Assembly (NCBI RefSeq): GCF_002211365.1
Contig: NZ_LOKZ01000012.1
Location: 357,857-421,856, forward strand
Source of the DNA: Rhizobium sp. R711
GTDB taxonomy: Bacteria; Pseudomonadota; Alphaproteobacteria; Rhizobiales; Rhizobiaceae
DNA: 64,000 nucleotides
Reading direction: 5' to 3'
Made by a program: the position numbers and the translations under genes. Below, piece by piece: positions 20,360 through 29,402 of the stretch. The first letter of the stretch is position 1, and each line of letters starts with the position of its first letter. The notes below the pieces were generated by a model. That model did not search any database, was not told the DNA's origin, and saw only the letters and a list, made by a program, of their open reading frames with translations.

Positions 20360-21028
20360 ATGAAACCGGATATCAAAATCTGTGGGCTGAAGACGGCCGA
20401 AACGATCGATCGCGCCCTGGCGCGGGGTGCCACTCATATCGGCTTCATCTTCTTTGAAAAGAGCCCGCGTTATGTCGAGCCCGATATCGCGGGCAAGCTG
20501 GCGGAGCCGGCGCGCGGCAAAGCCAAGATCGTTGCTGTCACCGTCAATCCAAGCAACGACGACCTCGATGAGATCGTGGCACTCTTGAAGCCCGATATTC
20601 TTCAATTGCATGGCGACGAGAGCCCGGAGCGCGTTTTGACCATCAAGGCGGTGTATGGGCTGCCGGTCATGAAGGCTTTCTCCGTGCGGACGGCCGATGA
20701 TCTGAAGCGAGTGGAGGCCTATATCGGCATTGCCGATCGTTTCCTCTTCGATGCCAAGCCTCCGAAGGGATCGGATTTACCCGGCGGCAACGGGGTTTCC
20801 TTCGATTGGAGCCTGCTCTCTTGGCTTGACGACAGAGTGGATTACATGCTTTCCGGTGGCTTGAACAAAGCTAACATTGCCGAGGCGCTCGCCATAACAA
20901 AGGCGCCCGGGATCGATGCGTCCTCCGGTGTCGAAAGCGTGCCGGGCGTCAAGGACGTGGCAATGATCGATGAGTTTTTCGATGCGGTCGAATGGGCCTG
21001 TCAGCCCGAAACGGCCTCAGGGAGTTGA
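20360..21028 (+). CDS. trpF: phosphoribosylanthranilate isomerase
   Basis: Amadori rearrangement of N-(5-phosphoribosyl)anthranilate in tryptophan synthesis. The 222-residue TIM barrel starts [12 protein letters not shown] with the catalytic Cys in KICGLK. Other family motifs are [38 protein letters not shown] and the phosphate-binding LSGGL...GIDASSGVE. It heads the operon trpF-trpB-trpA-accD-folC. No leader peptide or trp attenuator was recognised in the short upstream gap, and no strong ribosome site precedes the ATG. Confidence 0.97.
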   Translation: MKPDIKICGLKTAETIDRALARGATHIGFIFFEKSPRYVEPDIAGKLAEPARGKAKIVAVTVNPSNDDLDEIVALLKPDILQLHGDESPERVLTIKAVYGLPVMKAFSVRTADDLKRVEAYIGIADRFLFDAKPPKGSDLPGGNGVSFDWSLLSWLDDRVDYMLSGGLNKANIAEALAITKAPGIDASSGVESVPGVKDVAMIDEFFDAVEWACQPETASGS

Positions 21029-21030
21029 GA

Positions 21031-22251
21031 GTGAACCAGACGCCAAAACCGAATTCCTTCCGTTCCGGCCCTGACGAAGATGGCCGTTTCGGCATTTACG
21101 GCGGCCGTTTCGTCGCCGAGACGCTGATGCCTTTGATCCTCGACCTGCAGGACGAGTGGAACAAGGCAAAGGACGATCCGGAATTTCAGGCAGAGCTGAA
21201 GCAGCTTGGCACCCATTATATTGGCCGCCCGAGCCCGCTCTATTTCGCTGAGCGTCTGACGGCTGAGCTCGGCGGCGCGAAGATCTACTTCAAGCGCGAA
21301 GAGCTGAACCACACCGGCTCGCACAAGATCAACAACTGCATTGGCCAGATCCTGCTTGCCAAGCGTATGGGCAAGACGAGGATCATCGCCGAAACCGGCG
21401 CCGGCCAGCATGGTGTTGCCTCCGCAACCGTCGCTGCCCGTTTCGGCCTTCCCTGCGTCGTTTACATGGGCGCAACCGACGTCGAGCGTCAGGCGCCGAA
21501 CGTGTTCCGAATGAAGCTCCTCGGTGCTGAAGTAAAGCCGGTGACTGCCGGCCACGGCACGCTGAAGGATGCCATGAACGAGGCGCTGCGCGACTGGGTC
21601 ACCAACGTCGACGACACCTACTACCTGATCGGGACGGCCGCCGGCCCGCATCCCTATCCGGAAATGGTCCGCGATTTCCAGGCCGTCATCGGCACGGAAG
21701 CTCGTCAGCAAATCCTGGAAGCCGAAGGACGCCTGCCGGATCTCGTCATCGCTGCCGTCGGCGGCGGTTCGAACGCGATCGGCATCTTCCATCCGTTCCT
21801 TGATGACGAAAGCGTCAAGATTGTCGGCGTCGAAGCTGGCGGCAAGGGCCTGAGTGGCGACGAGCATTGCGCCTCGATCACCGCGGGTTCGCCCGGTGTT
21901 CTTCACGGCAACCGAACCTACCTGCTGCAGGACGGCGACGGCCAGATCAAGGAAGGCCACTCGATTTCCGCTGGTCTCGATTACCCCGGCATCGGCCCTG
22001 AGCATTCCTACCTGAACGACATCGGTCGCGTCGAATACGTCCCGATCATGGACCACGAGGCGCTTGAAGCCTTCCAGACGCTCACCCGCCTCGAAGGCAT
22101 TATTCCGGCGCTGGAGCCGTCGCACGCACTGGCCGAAGTCATCAAGCGCGCCCCGAAGATGGGCAAGGACGAGATCATCCTGATGAACCTCTCCGGCCGC
22201 GGCGACAAAGACATCTTCACTGTCGGCAAGATTCTGGGAATGGGTGAGTAA
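21031..22251 (+). CDS. trpB: tryptophan synthase beta chain
   Basis: Condenses indole with serine to give tryptophan. The 406 residues contain the PLP site [11 protein letters not shown] (Lys99), [11 protein letters not shown], the phosphate-binding GGGSNAIG and the C-terminal LSGRGDKD. The start is GTG at 21031, two bases after the trpF stop, with GGGAG seven bases upstream. Earlier in-frame ATGs lie inside trpF and are rejected. It is followed three bases later by trpA. Confidence 0.98.
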   Translation: MNQTPKPNSFRSGPDEDGRFGIYGGRFVAETLMPLILDLQDEWNKAKDDPEFQAELKQLGTHYIGRPSPLYFAERLTAELGGAKIYFKREELNHTGSHKINNCIGQILLAKRMGKTRIIAETGAGQHGVASATVAARFGLPCVVYMGATDVERQAPNVFRMKLLGAEVKPVTAGHGTLKDAMNEALRDWVTNVDDTYYLIGTAAGPHPYPEMVRDFQAVIGTEARQQILEAEGRLPDLVIAAVGGGSNAIGIFHPFLDDESVKIVGVEAGGKGLSGDEHCASITAGSPGVLHGNRTYLLQDGDGQIKEGHSISAGLDYPGIGPEHSYLNDIGRVEYVPIMDHEALEAFQTLTRLEGIIPALEPSHALAEVIKRAPKMGKDEIILMNLSGRGDKDIFTVGKILGMGE

Positions 22252-22254
22252 GTC

Positions 22255-23094
22255 ATGACCGCACGTATGGACAAACGCTTCGCCGATCTGAAGGCGGAAG
22301 GCCGGCCGGCACTCGTTACCTATTTCATGGGCGGTGATCCGGACTACGAAACCTCGCTCGGCATCATGAAGGCGCTGCCGGAGGCGGGTTCCGATGTCAT
22401 CGAGCTCGGAATGCCTTTCTCCGATCCGATGGCCGACGGCCCGGCGATCCAGATGGCTGGCCAGCGCGCGCTCAAGAGTGGCCAGACGCTGAAGAAGACG
22501 CTGCAGCTCGCCGCCGATTTCCGCAAGACCGATGACGCGACGCCGATCGTGATGATGGGATACTACAACCCGATCTACATCTATGGCGTGGAGAAGTTCC
22601 TGGATGACGCGCTGGCGGCCGGTATCGATGGCCTGATCGTCGTCGATCTTCCGCCTGAAATGGATGACGAACTCTGCATCCCCGCCCTCAAGAAGGGGAT
22701 CAATTTTATTCGTCTGGCAACACCGACGACCGACGAGAAGCGTTTGCTGACCGTTCTGCGGAACACGTCCGGTTTCGTCTACTACGTCTCGATGAACGGT
22801 ATCACCGGGTCGGCGCTACCGGATCCCTCGCTCGTATCGGGTGCCGTCAAGCGCATCAAGCAGCATACCAATCTGCCGGTTTGCGTCGGCTTCGGCGTCA
22901 AGACCGCCGACCATGCAAAGGTCATCGGCAGCTCGGCCGATGGCGTCGTTGTCGGCACCGCAATCGTCAATCAGGTGGCAACGAGCCTCACCAAGGATGG
23001 GAAGGCGACCGCCGATACCGTCCAGGCCGTCGCCACGCTTGTTCGTGGACTGTCAACGGGTACACGTTCGGCGCGCCTTGTTGCTGCCGAATAG
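22255..23094 (+). CDS. trpA: tryptophan synthase alpha chain
   Basis: Cleaves indole-3-glycerol phosphate to indole, which is channelled to TrpB. The 279-residue TIM barrel has [15 protein letters not shown], the catalytic-Glu region [16 protein letters not shown], the second acid in [10 protein letters not shown], and the phosphate sites [12 protein letters not shown] and [11 protein letters not shown]. It is directly downstream of trpB, as usual. A 39-bp gap leads to accD. Confidence 0.98.
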   Translation: MTARMDKRFADLKAEGRPALVTYFMGGDPDYETSLGIMKALPEAGSDVIELGMPFSDPMADGPAIQMAGQRALKSGQTLKKTLQLAADFRKTDDATPIVMMGYYNPIYIYGVEKFLDDALAAGIDGLIVVDLPPEMDDELCIPALKKGINFIRLATPTTDEKRLLTVLRNTSGFVYYVSMNGITGSALPDPSLVSGAVKRIKQHTNLPVCVGFGVKTADHAKVIGSSADGVVVGTAIVNQVATSLTKDGKATADTVQAVATLVRGLSTGTRSARLVAAE

Positions 23095-23133
23095 TTTCCC
23101 CACATTGGCAAGAGTCAATCAGGAGTTTTCGAC

Positions 23134-24036
23134 TTGAACTGGATCACCAACTACGTCCGCCCCCGCATCAATTCCATGCTGGGCCGCCGCGAAGTGCCGG
23201 AGAACCTCTGGATCAAGTGCCCGGAAACGGGTGAGATGGTCTTCCACAAGGATCTGGAAGACAATAAGTGGGTCATTCCGGCCTCCGGCTATCACATGAA
23301 GATGCCGGCTAAGGCTCGCCTTGCCGATCTTTTCGATGACGGTGCCTATGAAGCGCTTGTCCAGCCGAAGGTCGCGCAGGACCCGCTGAAGTTTCGCGAT
23401 TCCAAGAAATATACGGATCGCCTGAAGGACAGCCGCATCAAGACCGAGCAGGAAGACACGATCGTTTCCGGTGTCGGCAAGGTTCGTGGCCTGAAGCTCG
23501 TGGCTGTTGTTCATGAGTTCAACTTCATGGGCGGTTCGCTCGGCATTGCGGCCGGTGAGGCAATCGTGAAGGCATTCGAGCGCGCCATCGCCGAAAAATG
23601 CCCGCTGGTCATGTTCCCTGCTTCGGGCGGGGCTCGCATGCAGGAAGGTATCCTGTCGCTCATGCAGCTGCCGCGCACGACGGTTGCCGTCGACATGCTG
23701 AAGGAAGCGGGACTTCCCTACATCGTCGTTCTGACAAACCCGACCACGGGTGGTGTTACAGCGTCTTATGCGATGCTCGGCGATCTGCATCTTGCAGAGC
23801 CTGGCGCGGAAATCTGCTTTGCCGGCAAGCGCGTCATTGAGCAGACGATCCGCGAAAAGCTACCGGAAGGCTTCCAGACGTCGGAATACCTGCTGGAACA
23901 CGGCATGGTCGATATGGTGGTCAAGCGCCACGATATTCCGGATACGCTGGCGCGTGTCCTGAAAATCCTGACCAAGAAGCCTGCGGCAAACCTCAACAAG
24001 GAAAGCGGGACGCTCGCGATAGCCGCGAGCGCCTGA
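23134..24036 (+). CDS. accD: acetyl-CoA carboxylase carboxyltransferase subunit beta
   Basis: With AccA, transfers the carboxyl group from biotin to acetyl-CoA, making malonyl-CoA for fatty acid synthesis. The 300 residues have the carboxyltransferase core: [56 protein letters not shown] and [11 protein letters not shown]. The start is TTG at 23134 with AGGAG upstream. The N-terminal zinc ribbon of enterobacterial AccD (four cysteines) is degenerate: only Cys29 ([10 protein letters not shown]) remains. Rhizobial homologues share this as I recall them. trpFBA-accD-folC is a common alphaproteobacterial operon. Confidence 0.97.
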   Translation: MNWITNYVRPRINSMLGRREVPENLWIKCPETGEMVFHKDLEDNKWVIPASGYHMKMPAKARLADLFDDGAYEALVQPKVAQDPLKFRDSKKYTDRLKDSRIKTEQEDTIVSGVGKVRGLKLVAVVHEFNFMGGSLGIAAGEAIVKAFERAIAEKCPLVMFPASGGARMQEGILSLMQLPRTTVAVDMLKEAGLPYIVVLTNPTTGGVTASYAMLGDLHLAEPGAEICFAGKRVIEQTIREKLPEGFQTSEYLLEHGMVDMVVKRHDIPDTLARVLKILTKKPAANLNKESGTLAIAASA

Positions 24037-24057
24037 TCCAATTAGGCGGGTCGCGCG

Positions 24058-25410
24058 ATGATACCAAGGGGCCAAGCCGTAGTGAGCGAAGCAGCGCAGG
24101 AAATCGATAAGCTCATGGGATTGCATCCCAAGGGCTTTGATCTGTCCCTGGACCGTATTACCCGCCTGCTTTCCGTTCTTGGTGATCCGCAGAAGAAGCT
24201 GCCGCCCGTCATTCATGTGGCTGGCACGAACGGCAAGGGCTCGGTGACGGCCTTTAGCCGCGCCCTGCTGGAAGCTGGCGGCTACAGCGCCCATGTCCAT
24301 ACTTCTCCGCATCTCGTAAACTGGCACGAACGCTATAGGATCGGTGTCACAGGCGGTCGCGGGCAGTTGGTGGATGATGCCGTTTTTGCCGAGGCCGTGC
24401 GACGTGTCGCGGCTGCCAATGATGGACAGAAGATCACTGTTTTCGAGATCCTGACGGCTGTCACCTTCATTTTGTTTTCAGAGCATCCGGCTGATGCCGC
24501 CATTATCGAGGTTGGCCTCGGCGGCCGGTTCGATGCGACGAACGTCATCTCCGATCCCGCCGTTTCGGTCATCATGCCGATCTCGCTAGACCATCAGCCT
24601 TACCTTGGTGATCGCGTTGAGCTGATCGCGGCGGAGAAGGCCGGCATCATGAAACGCGGGCATCCCGTTGTCATCGGCAAGCAGGAATATGATGCCGCGC
24701 TCGACGTGCTGATGTCGACCGCCGAACGGCTAAACTGCCCGACGGCCGTCTTTGGTCAGGACTACATGGCGCACGAGGAGTATGGGCGGCTCGTCTACCA
24801 GGATGAGTTCGGTCTCGCGGATCTTCCGCTGCCGCGGCTTCCCGGCCGCCACCAGTATGCCAATGCCGCTGCGGCGATCCGCGCTGTCAAGGCTGCCGGC
24901 TTCACGGTCACCGAAACGATGATGGAAAAGGCGCTGCTGTCGGTCGAATGGCCTGGTCGTCTTCAGCGTCTGGGCGACGGACACCTGATGGCCAATGCTC
25001 CGGCAAAGGCGGAAATCTGGGTCGATGGCGGCCACAATCCCGGCGCCGGCGAAGTCATCGCCGAAGCAATGGCGAATTTCGAGGAAAAGCAGCCGCGGCC
25101 GCTCTTTCTGATCATCGGCATGATCAACACCAAGGATCCGGTGGGCTATTTCAAGGCTTTCAAGGGCTTGGCGGAGAAGGTCTATTGCGTGCCGATTCGT
25201 GGCAGCGACGCGATGATCGATCCGGTTATCCTCGCGAATGCCGCCTATGATGCCGGCCTCGTCGCGGAACCGATGTCGACCGTCAGCGACGCGTTGGAGG
25301 CAATCAAAGAAGGCGCTTTCGAACAGGCCCATCCGCCGCGCATCCTGATCGGCGGTTCTCTCTATCTCGTCGGCGATGTTCTTGCTGACAACGGCACACC
25401 CCCGAAATAA
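24058..25410 (+). CDS. folC: bifunctional folylpolyglutamate synthase/dihydrofolate synthase
   Basis: Adds glutamate to dihydropteroate and folates. The 450 residues have the P-loop HVAGTNGKGSVTAFS, HTSPHLVNWHER, EVGLGGRFDATNVI, the ISLDHQPYLG motif, AEKAGIMKRG and the C-terminal-domain WVDGGHNPGAG. The ATG at 24058 has an AGGCGGG ribosome site; a GTG eight codons downstream (24082) is an alternative start. It is the last gene of the trpFBA-accD operon, closed by a terminator. Confidence 0.96.
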   Translation: MIPRGQAVVSEAAQEIDKLMGLHPKGFDLSLDRITRLLSVLGDPQKKLPPVIHVAGTNGKGSVTAFSRALLEAGGYSAHVHTSPHLVNWHERYRIGVTGGRGQLVDDAVFAEAVRRVAAANDGQKITVFEILTAVTFILFSEHPADAAIIEVGLGGRFDATNVISDPAVSVIMPISLDHQPYLGDRVELIAAEKAGIMKRGHPVVIGKQEYDAALDVLMSTAERLNCPTAVFGQDYMAHEEYGRLVYQDEFGLADLPLPRLPGRHQYANAAAAIRAVKAAGFTVTETMMEKALLSVEWPGRLQRLGDGHLMANAPAKAEIWVDGGHNPGAGEVIAEAMANFEEKQPRPLFLIIGMINTKDPVGYFKAFKGLAEKVYCVPIRGSDAMIDPVILANAAYDAGLVAEPMSTVSDALEAIKEGAFEQAHPPRILIGGSLYLVGDVLADNGTPPK

Positions 25411-25443
25411 AAAAAGCCCGGTCAAATGCCGGGCTTCTTCTTC
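25411..25443. terminator. bidirectional terminator between folC and trxA
   Basis: AAGCCCGG (25414-25421), 7-nt loop, CCGGGCTT (25429-25436). It is preceded by an A-run and followed by CTTCTTC, so it serves both convergent operons. Confidence 0.88.
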
Positions 25444-25457
25444 TGTTTATGGACAAA

Positions 25458-25778
25458 TTAGGCGGCGCTGGAGATCCAGCTCGAAAGAGCGGTCTTTGGG
25501 GCAGCGCCAACCTTGATGTCAGCAACTTCGCCGGCCTTGAACATGGCAAGCGTCGGAATGGAACGGACGCCAAACTGAGCGGCAAGTTCCGGGTTCTCAT
25601 CGATGTTGAGCTTGGCGACCTTCACCTTGCCCTGAAACTCGACGGCGAGTTCCTCGAGGCTGGGGGCGATCATCTTGCACGGGCCGCACCATTCAGCCCA
25701 GAAATCGACGACGACGGGTTCTGCGGATTCCAGAACTTCCGACTGGAAGTTGTTGATATCGACTTTTACGGTAGCCAT
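25458..25778 (-). CDS. trxA: thioredoxin 1
   Basis: Disulfide reductase and electron donor. The 106 residues have [18 protein letters not shown] with the redox pair at 31-34, [21 protein letters not shown] with the cis-proline, and a [12 protein letters not shown] tail. The ATG at 25778 has AGGAG upstream; an in-frame ATG eleven codons earlier is unlikely. It is the last gene of a leftward run, 72 bp after addA, and could have its own promoter in that gap. Confidence 0.97.
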   Translation of the reverse strand: MATVKVDINNFQSEVLESAEPVVVDFWAEWCGPCKMIAPSLEELAVEFQGKVKVAKLNIDENPELAAQFGVRSIPTLAMFKAGEVADIKVGAAPKTALSSWISSAA

Positions 25779-25850
25779 AGGCTGCTCCTTTAGGGATTCC
25801 TGTTGAAGCACATGTGAGCGTGCGGTGCGGGAATTTCAATGTCCGGTATT

Positions 25851-28800
25851 TCACTTTGTCTCGAGTTGCGCAAGCGCCGACGCCAGAGCATCCGGCGTCA
25901 GCGTGTGAACGGAACCGTTTTCGGTGTAGACGAGCACGCAATCGATGCGCTTGCCAGGATAGAGCGGCGCCAGGATCTCTCGATAGATGGCGAGCTGCGC
26001 CTTGTGGGCAAAAGAGATCGTCTCTGCGGTCTGCGGCGGGACGCGATTGGTCTTGTAGTCGAGTACGACGACGCGATCGTCGAACACAGCCATCCGATCG
26101 ACGCGGCCCGAGACGGCGTGATCCACTCCGCCGATCGCCAGCGTGCCCATGACCGAGACTTCCGCCTGCGCATGGGTAGAGAACACCGGCTCAAGGCTAG
26201 GGTCACGCAACAGTCTCAATACTGAATCGACCAGTTGCTGTCGCTCGGCCTCCGGCCAGCGAGACGCGGCGCGTCTGGCGTAGCGCATGGCCGCATCCGC
26301 CTGCTCGCTATGCGGCACGTCCGGCAGCATCTGCAGCATACGGTGGAGAAGCCGTCCCTTCTGCAGGGAGCGATCGGGCTTGGCTTTTTCAGCAAAAAGC
26401 GGGGAGGCGACTAGGAGATCGTCTGCCCCATCATCAACGATCGTTCCCACACCGGATGGGCTCAGCGGGCGAGGCAGTTGCTTGCGCGACGGCAGCGGCC
26501 TGTCGAGGCCCGCCGGGATGGACTCTTGTCTGGCGGTCTGTTCGATGCGTCCCAGCCGTTCAAAGCTCCGCTCGACTCGCGGAACCCGCCATTCGATACC
26601 AGCCCAGCTACCGTCCGGTCCAGAAAATGTCGCTGCCGACACGTGCGGGTGGCTGTCTGTCATCGCGGCGGAAATCATCGCATGCCAGGTGTCGGTGTTG
26701 GGCCGGACGCCCCTATAGCCGCAGACGGTGAGCCGGTCGGCAGCTCGGGTCATCGCAACGTAGAGCAGGCGCCGGTATTCCTGTTCCGCCAACGCCTGTA
26801 TGCGCGTCGCGTCGGCCTGGGTGAGGGAGTTGCTGAGATCGCCGAGCGGAACCCAGGCTGGCATGGGCGGTTCGCCCTGCTCCTGCTCCAGCAGCCGAAG
26901 TTTAGGCATGTGCGAGTGCGTGAAGGCTTTGGATCCACCATCGACAAGGAACACGATCGGTGCCTCAAGGCCCTTTGATGCGTGCACGGTCATGATCCGG
27001 ACCTCGTTGCGACCCTTGTCCTGCTCGCGTTTTACCTCTGGCGCTTCGATCTCAAGCGTCGATATGAAGGATTGCAGACCGGGCAGGCCCGAACTTTCGT
27101 GATCGAGCGCGAACGTCAAGAATTCATCGAGAATATCGCTCACCTCGGTTCCAAGCCGGGCAAGGAATTGTCGTCGCCCGCCGTGGCATCCGAGAACGCG
27201 CGCATAGAAGTCGTGGACCGACAGGCTCTTGGATTCATCCAGGAAAAGCTTGAGGCGCGAGACCGCCGTCTCGAAGCGCGCACTGCCGTCGGCGGCGAAC
27301 TTCTGCACATGCACCCACGCACTCTCGCCCTCCGAACGAAGCGCGGCAACTGCAAACACGTCCTCTTCGCTCAGATCGAGAAGCGGGCTCTTCATGAGCG
27401 CGGCCAGGGAAAGGTCATCTTCGGGCAGTAGCAGGAAGCGGCCGAGCGCCACGAGGTCCTGAACTGCGATGTGGCTTGTCAGGCGCAGGCGATCGGCGCC
27501 GGCAACCGGTATGTCGCCACGCCGCTTCAGCGCACGTGTCAATGCGTTGACGAAAGCGTCGCGCTTGCGCACGAGGACGAGGATATCGCCGGCCTCGATC
27601 AGCCTCTCTTTGCCCTTCTCGACAATGGTTTCCCTACCCACCAGATTGCCAATCGCATGAGCGATGCGACGCGCGAGAATGGATGGCGGGGCACTCTCCG
27701 GCGTCGCATCAAAAGGTGCGGTCCAGTCTTCTTCCTTGATCGCCACCTCAGGCGCGACCATCTCCCAGAGGTCGACTGCGCCGGGGTGGCCGATGCGGTT
27801 GGAACGATGAACCACCGGCTCGCCCGTCGCGCTCAGCCCACGAGCATTTTCGGCCGGCGTGAAGATATGGTCGACGGCGGCGAGGACATCCGAGGTCGAT
27901 CGGAACGAGAGCGGAAGCCGGACCGTCGAGAAGGCGAGTCCGCTTTGGGAGACGCGCCGGCGCGTCTGCTGGCTTTCCTCCGAGAAGCGCTCGGGACGAG
28001 CGCCCTGGAACGAGTAGATGGATTGCTTTTCATCGCCAACGGCAAACAGGGTTCGCACCGCATTGCGGGCGCTTTCGCCTGAAAAGAAGTCTTCGGCCAG
28101 CGATTGGATGACGCTCCACTGGATCGGGCTCGTATCCTGCGCTTCGTCGACGAGAATATGATCGATGCCCTGGTCGAGCTTGTAGTGGATCCACGGGCCG
28201 ACATCGCTCTTGTTCAAGAGCTCGGCGGTCCGCGTTATCAGATCCTCGAAATCGAGTTGGCTGCGCTGTTTCTTGAGGTCGTCATAATCCTTGTTGAGAC
28301 GGTCTGCGAGGATCAGCGCCGCGCGCGTTGCCTCGTACATACGCGCCGTTTTCAACCGATCTCGGCACAACACGACGTGCGCTCGCGCCGTTGCCAGAGC
28401 ATCAACGAGTTCGGGCGCTTCGTTCAACATCGCCTTCACGACAAACTGCGAATCCGCCTTCGGTTCTCCCTTGCCAGTCAGGAAGATCTTCTCCAGCAGC
28501 GAAGCGCGGCGTGTCGGTTCGCGCTCGCGTGCTGCCGACCTTAAGCCGGCTGCGATATCCTGCGCCTTGGCGCCACCCTTCTGGCCGGCAACATCCAAAT
28601 ACAGGTCGAGTACACTGCCGCGCAGGCCCGGAAGCGGCCAGTATTCCTCGGCGATTCCAGTTGTCGTGTCATTGGCGGAAAGGCGAAGCTTCTTGCGCAG
28701 CACGGCATCGAGACCGCCTTTGCGTTCTGCATCTCGCGTAAAGGTCTGGATCGCGTTGCGATTGGCAATGATCTCTTCCAGCAGATTTTCCAGCCCCGAT

Positions 28801-29402
28801 TCATCGCCGAGATTGAGGACATAGCCAAAGGCCTCGGCGAGCGCCGAATCATCCCCTGGTGTCGTCGCGGTGAGGAGGGATCGCCGTGCATCCGCCAAGA
28901 GCGTTGCGGCTGCGCGATCATCGAGCACCGAAAAGTGCCCGGCCACGTTGGCTTCCAGTGGAAACTGATGCAGCAAGGCCTCGCAAAATGCGTGAATGGT
29001 CTGGATCTTCAGGCCGCCTGGTGTCTCGAGCGCTTTGGCAAAAAGCCGCCTTGCTTCCGCACGCTTCAGGGCATCCGGCGCCTTGCCCTCGATCCGCGCG
29101 ATCCGCTCTTCAAGCTCGTCGTCCGGCAGAACGGCCCACTCTGCGAGCCGCTCGAAGACGCGGTTCGACATTTCCGAGGCCGCTGCCTTTGTATAGGTGA
29201 GGCAGAGGATTGCCGACGGCCGCGCTCCGGCAAGCAGCAGCCGAATGACGCGCTGCGTCAGAACGTGAGTCTTTCCGGAGCCGGCGTTCGCCGAAACCCA
29301 GGCGGAGCGTTGCGGATCGGATGCAATCGATTGCTGGATCGTCGTCCAACTCGTCCAGGCGAGGGGATCGTCGTCCTCGGGCAATGATGGTTCGTCATTC
29401 AT
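25851..29402 (-). CDS. addA: double-strand break repair helicase AddA
   Basis: Helicase-nuclease subunit of AddAB (RecBCD analogue), which resects DNA ends for RecA. About 1183 residues: Walker A SANAGSGKTHVL (about 37-47), motif Ia/Ib LCLTYTKAAASEMSNRV, the DEAQDTSPIQW helicase motif II, GDEKQSIYSFQGA, and motif VI YVAMTRAADRL. The C-terminal PD-(D/E)XK nuclease domain has SGRVDRMAVF and VVLDYKTNRVP. The ATG overlaps the addB end by 8 bp. The frame is open upstream, but the overlapping start is preferred. Confidence 0.96.
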   Translation of the reverse strand: MNDEPSLPEDDDPLAWTSWTTIQQSIASDPQRSAWVSANAGSGKTHVLTQRVIRLLLAGARPSAILCLTYTKAAASEMSNRVFERLAEWAVLPDDELEERIARIEGKAPDALKRAEARRLFAKALETPGGLKIQTIHAFCEALLHQFPLEANVAGHFSVLDDRAAATLLADARRSLLTATTPGDDSALAEAFGYVLNLGDESGLENLLEEIIANRNAIQTFTRDAERKGGLDAVLRKKLRLSANDTTTGIAEEYWPLPGLRGSVLDLYLDVAGQKGGAKAQDIAAGLRSAAREREPTRRASLLEKIFLTGKGEPKADSQFVVKAMLNEAPELVDALATARAHVVLCRDRLKTARMYEATRAALILADRLNKDYDDLKKQRSQLDFEDLITRTAELLNKSDVGPWIHYKLDQGIDHILVDEAQDTSPIQWSVIQSLAEDFFSGESARNAVRTLFAVGDEKQSIYSFQGARPERFSEESQQTRRRVSQSGLAFSTVRLPLSFRSTSDVLAAVDHIFTPAENARGLSATGEPVVHRSNRIGHPGAVDLWEMVAPEVAIKEEDWTAPFDATPESAPPSILARRIAHAIGNLVGRETIVEKGKERLIEAGDILVLVRKRDAFVNALTRALKRRGDIPVAGADRLRLTSHIAVQDLVALGRFLLLPEDDLSLAALMKSPLLDLSEEDVFAVAALRSEGESAWVHVQKFAADGSARFETAVSRLKLFLDESKSLSVHDFYARVLGCHGGRRQFLARLGTEVSDILDEFLTFALDHESSGLPGLQSFISTLEIEAPEVKREQDKGRNEVRIMTVHASKGLEAPIVFLVDGGSKAFTHSHMPKLRLLEQEQGEPPMPAWVPLGDLSNSLTQADATRIQALAEQEYRRLLYVAMTRAADRLTVCGYRGVRPNTDTWHAMISAAMTDSHPHVSAATFSGPDGSWAGIEWRVPRVERSFERLGRIEQTARQESIPAGLDRPLPSRKQLPRPLSPSGVGTIVDDGADDLLVASPLFAEKAKPDRSLQKGRLLHRMLQMLPDVPHSEQADAAMRYARRAASRWPEAERQQLVDSVLRLLRDPSLEPVFSTHAQAEVSVMGTLAIGGVDHAVSGRVDRMAVFDDRVVVLDYKTNRVPPQTAETISFAHKAQLAIYREILAPLYPGKRIDCVLVYTENGSVHTLTPDALASALAQLETK

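Noticed and set aside
21001..22125. 374-codon open frame antisense to trpB
   Set aside because: Fully covered by the conserved trpB frame, no ribosome site, low-complexity composition.
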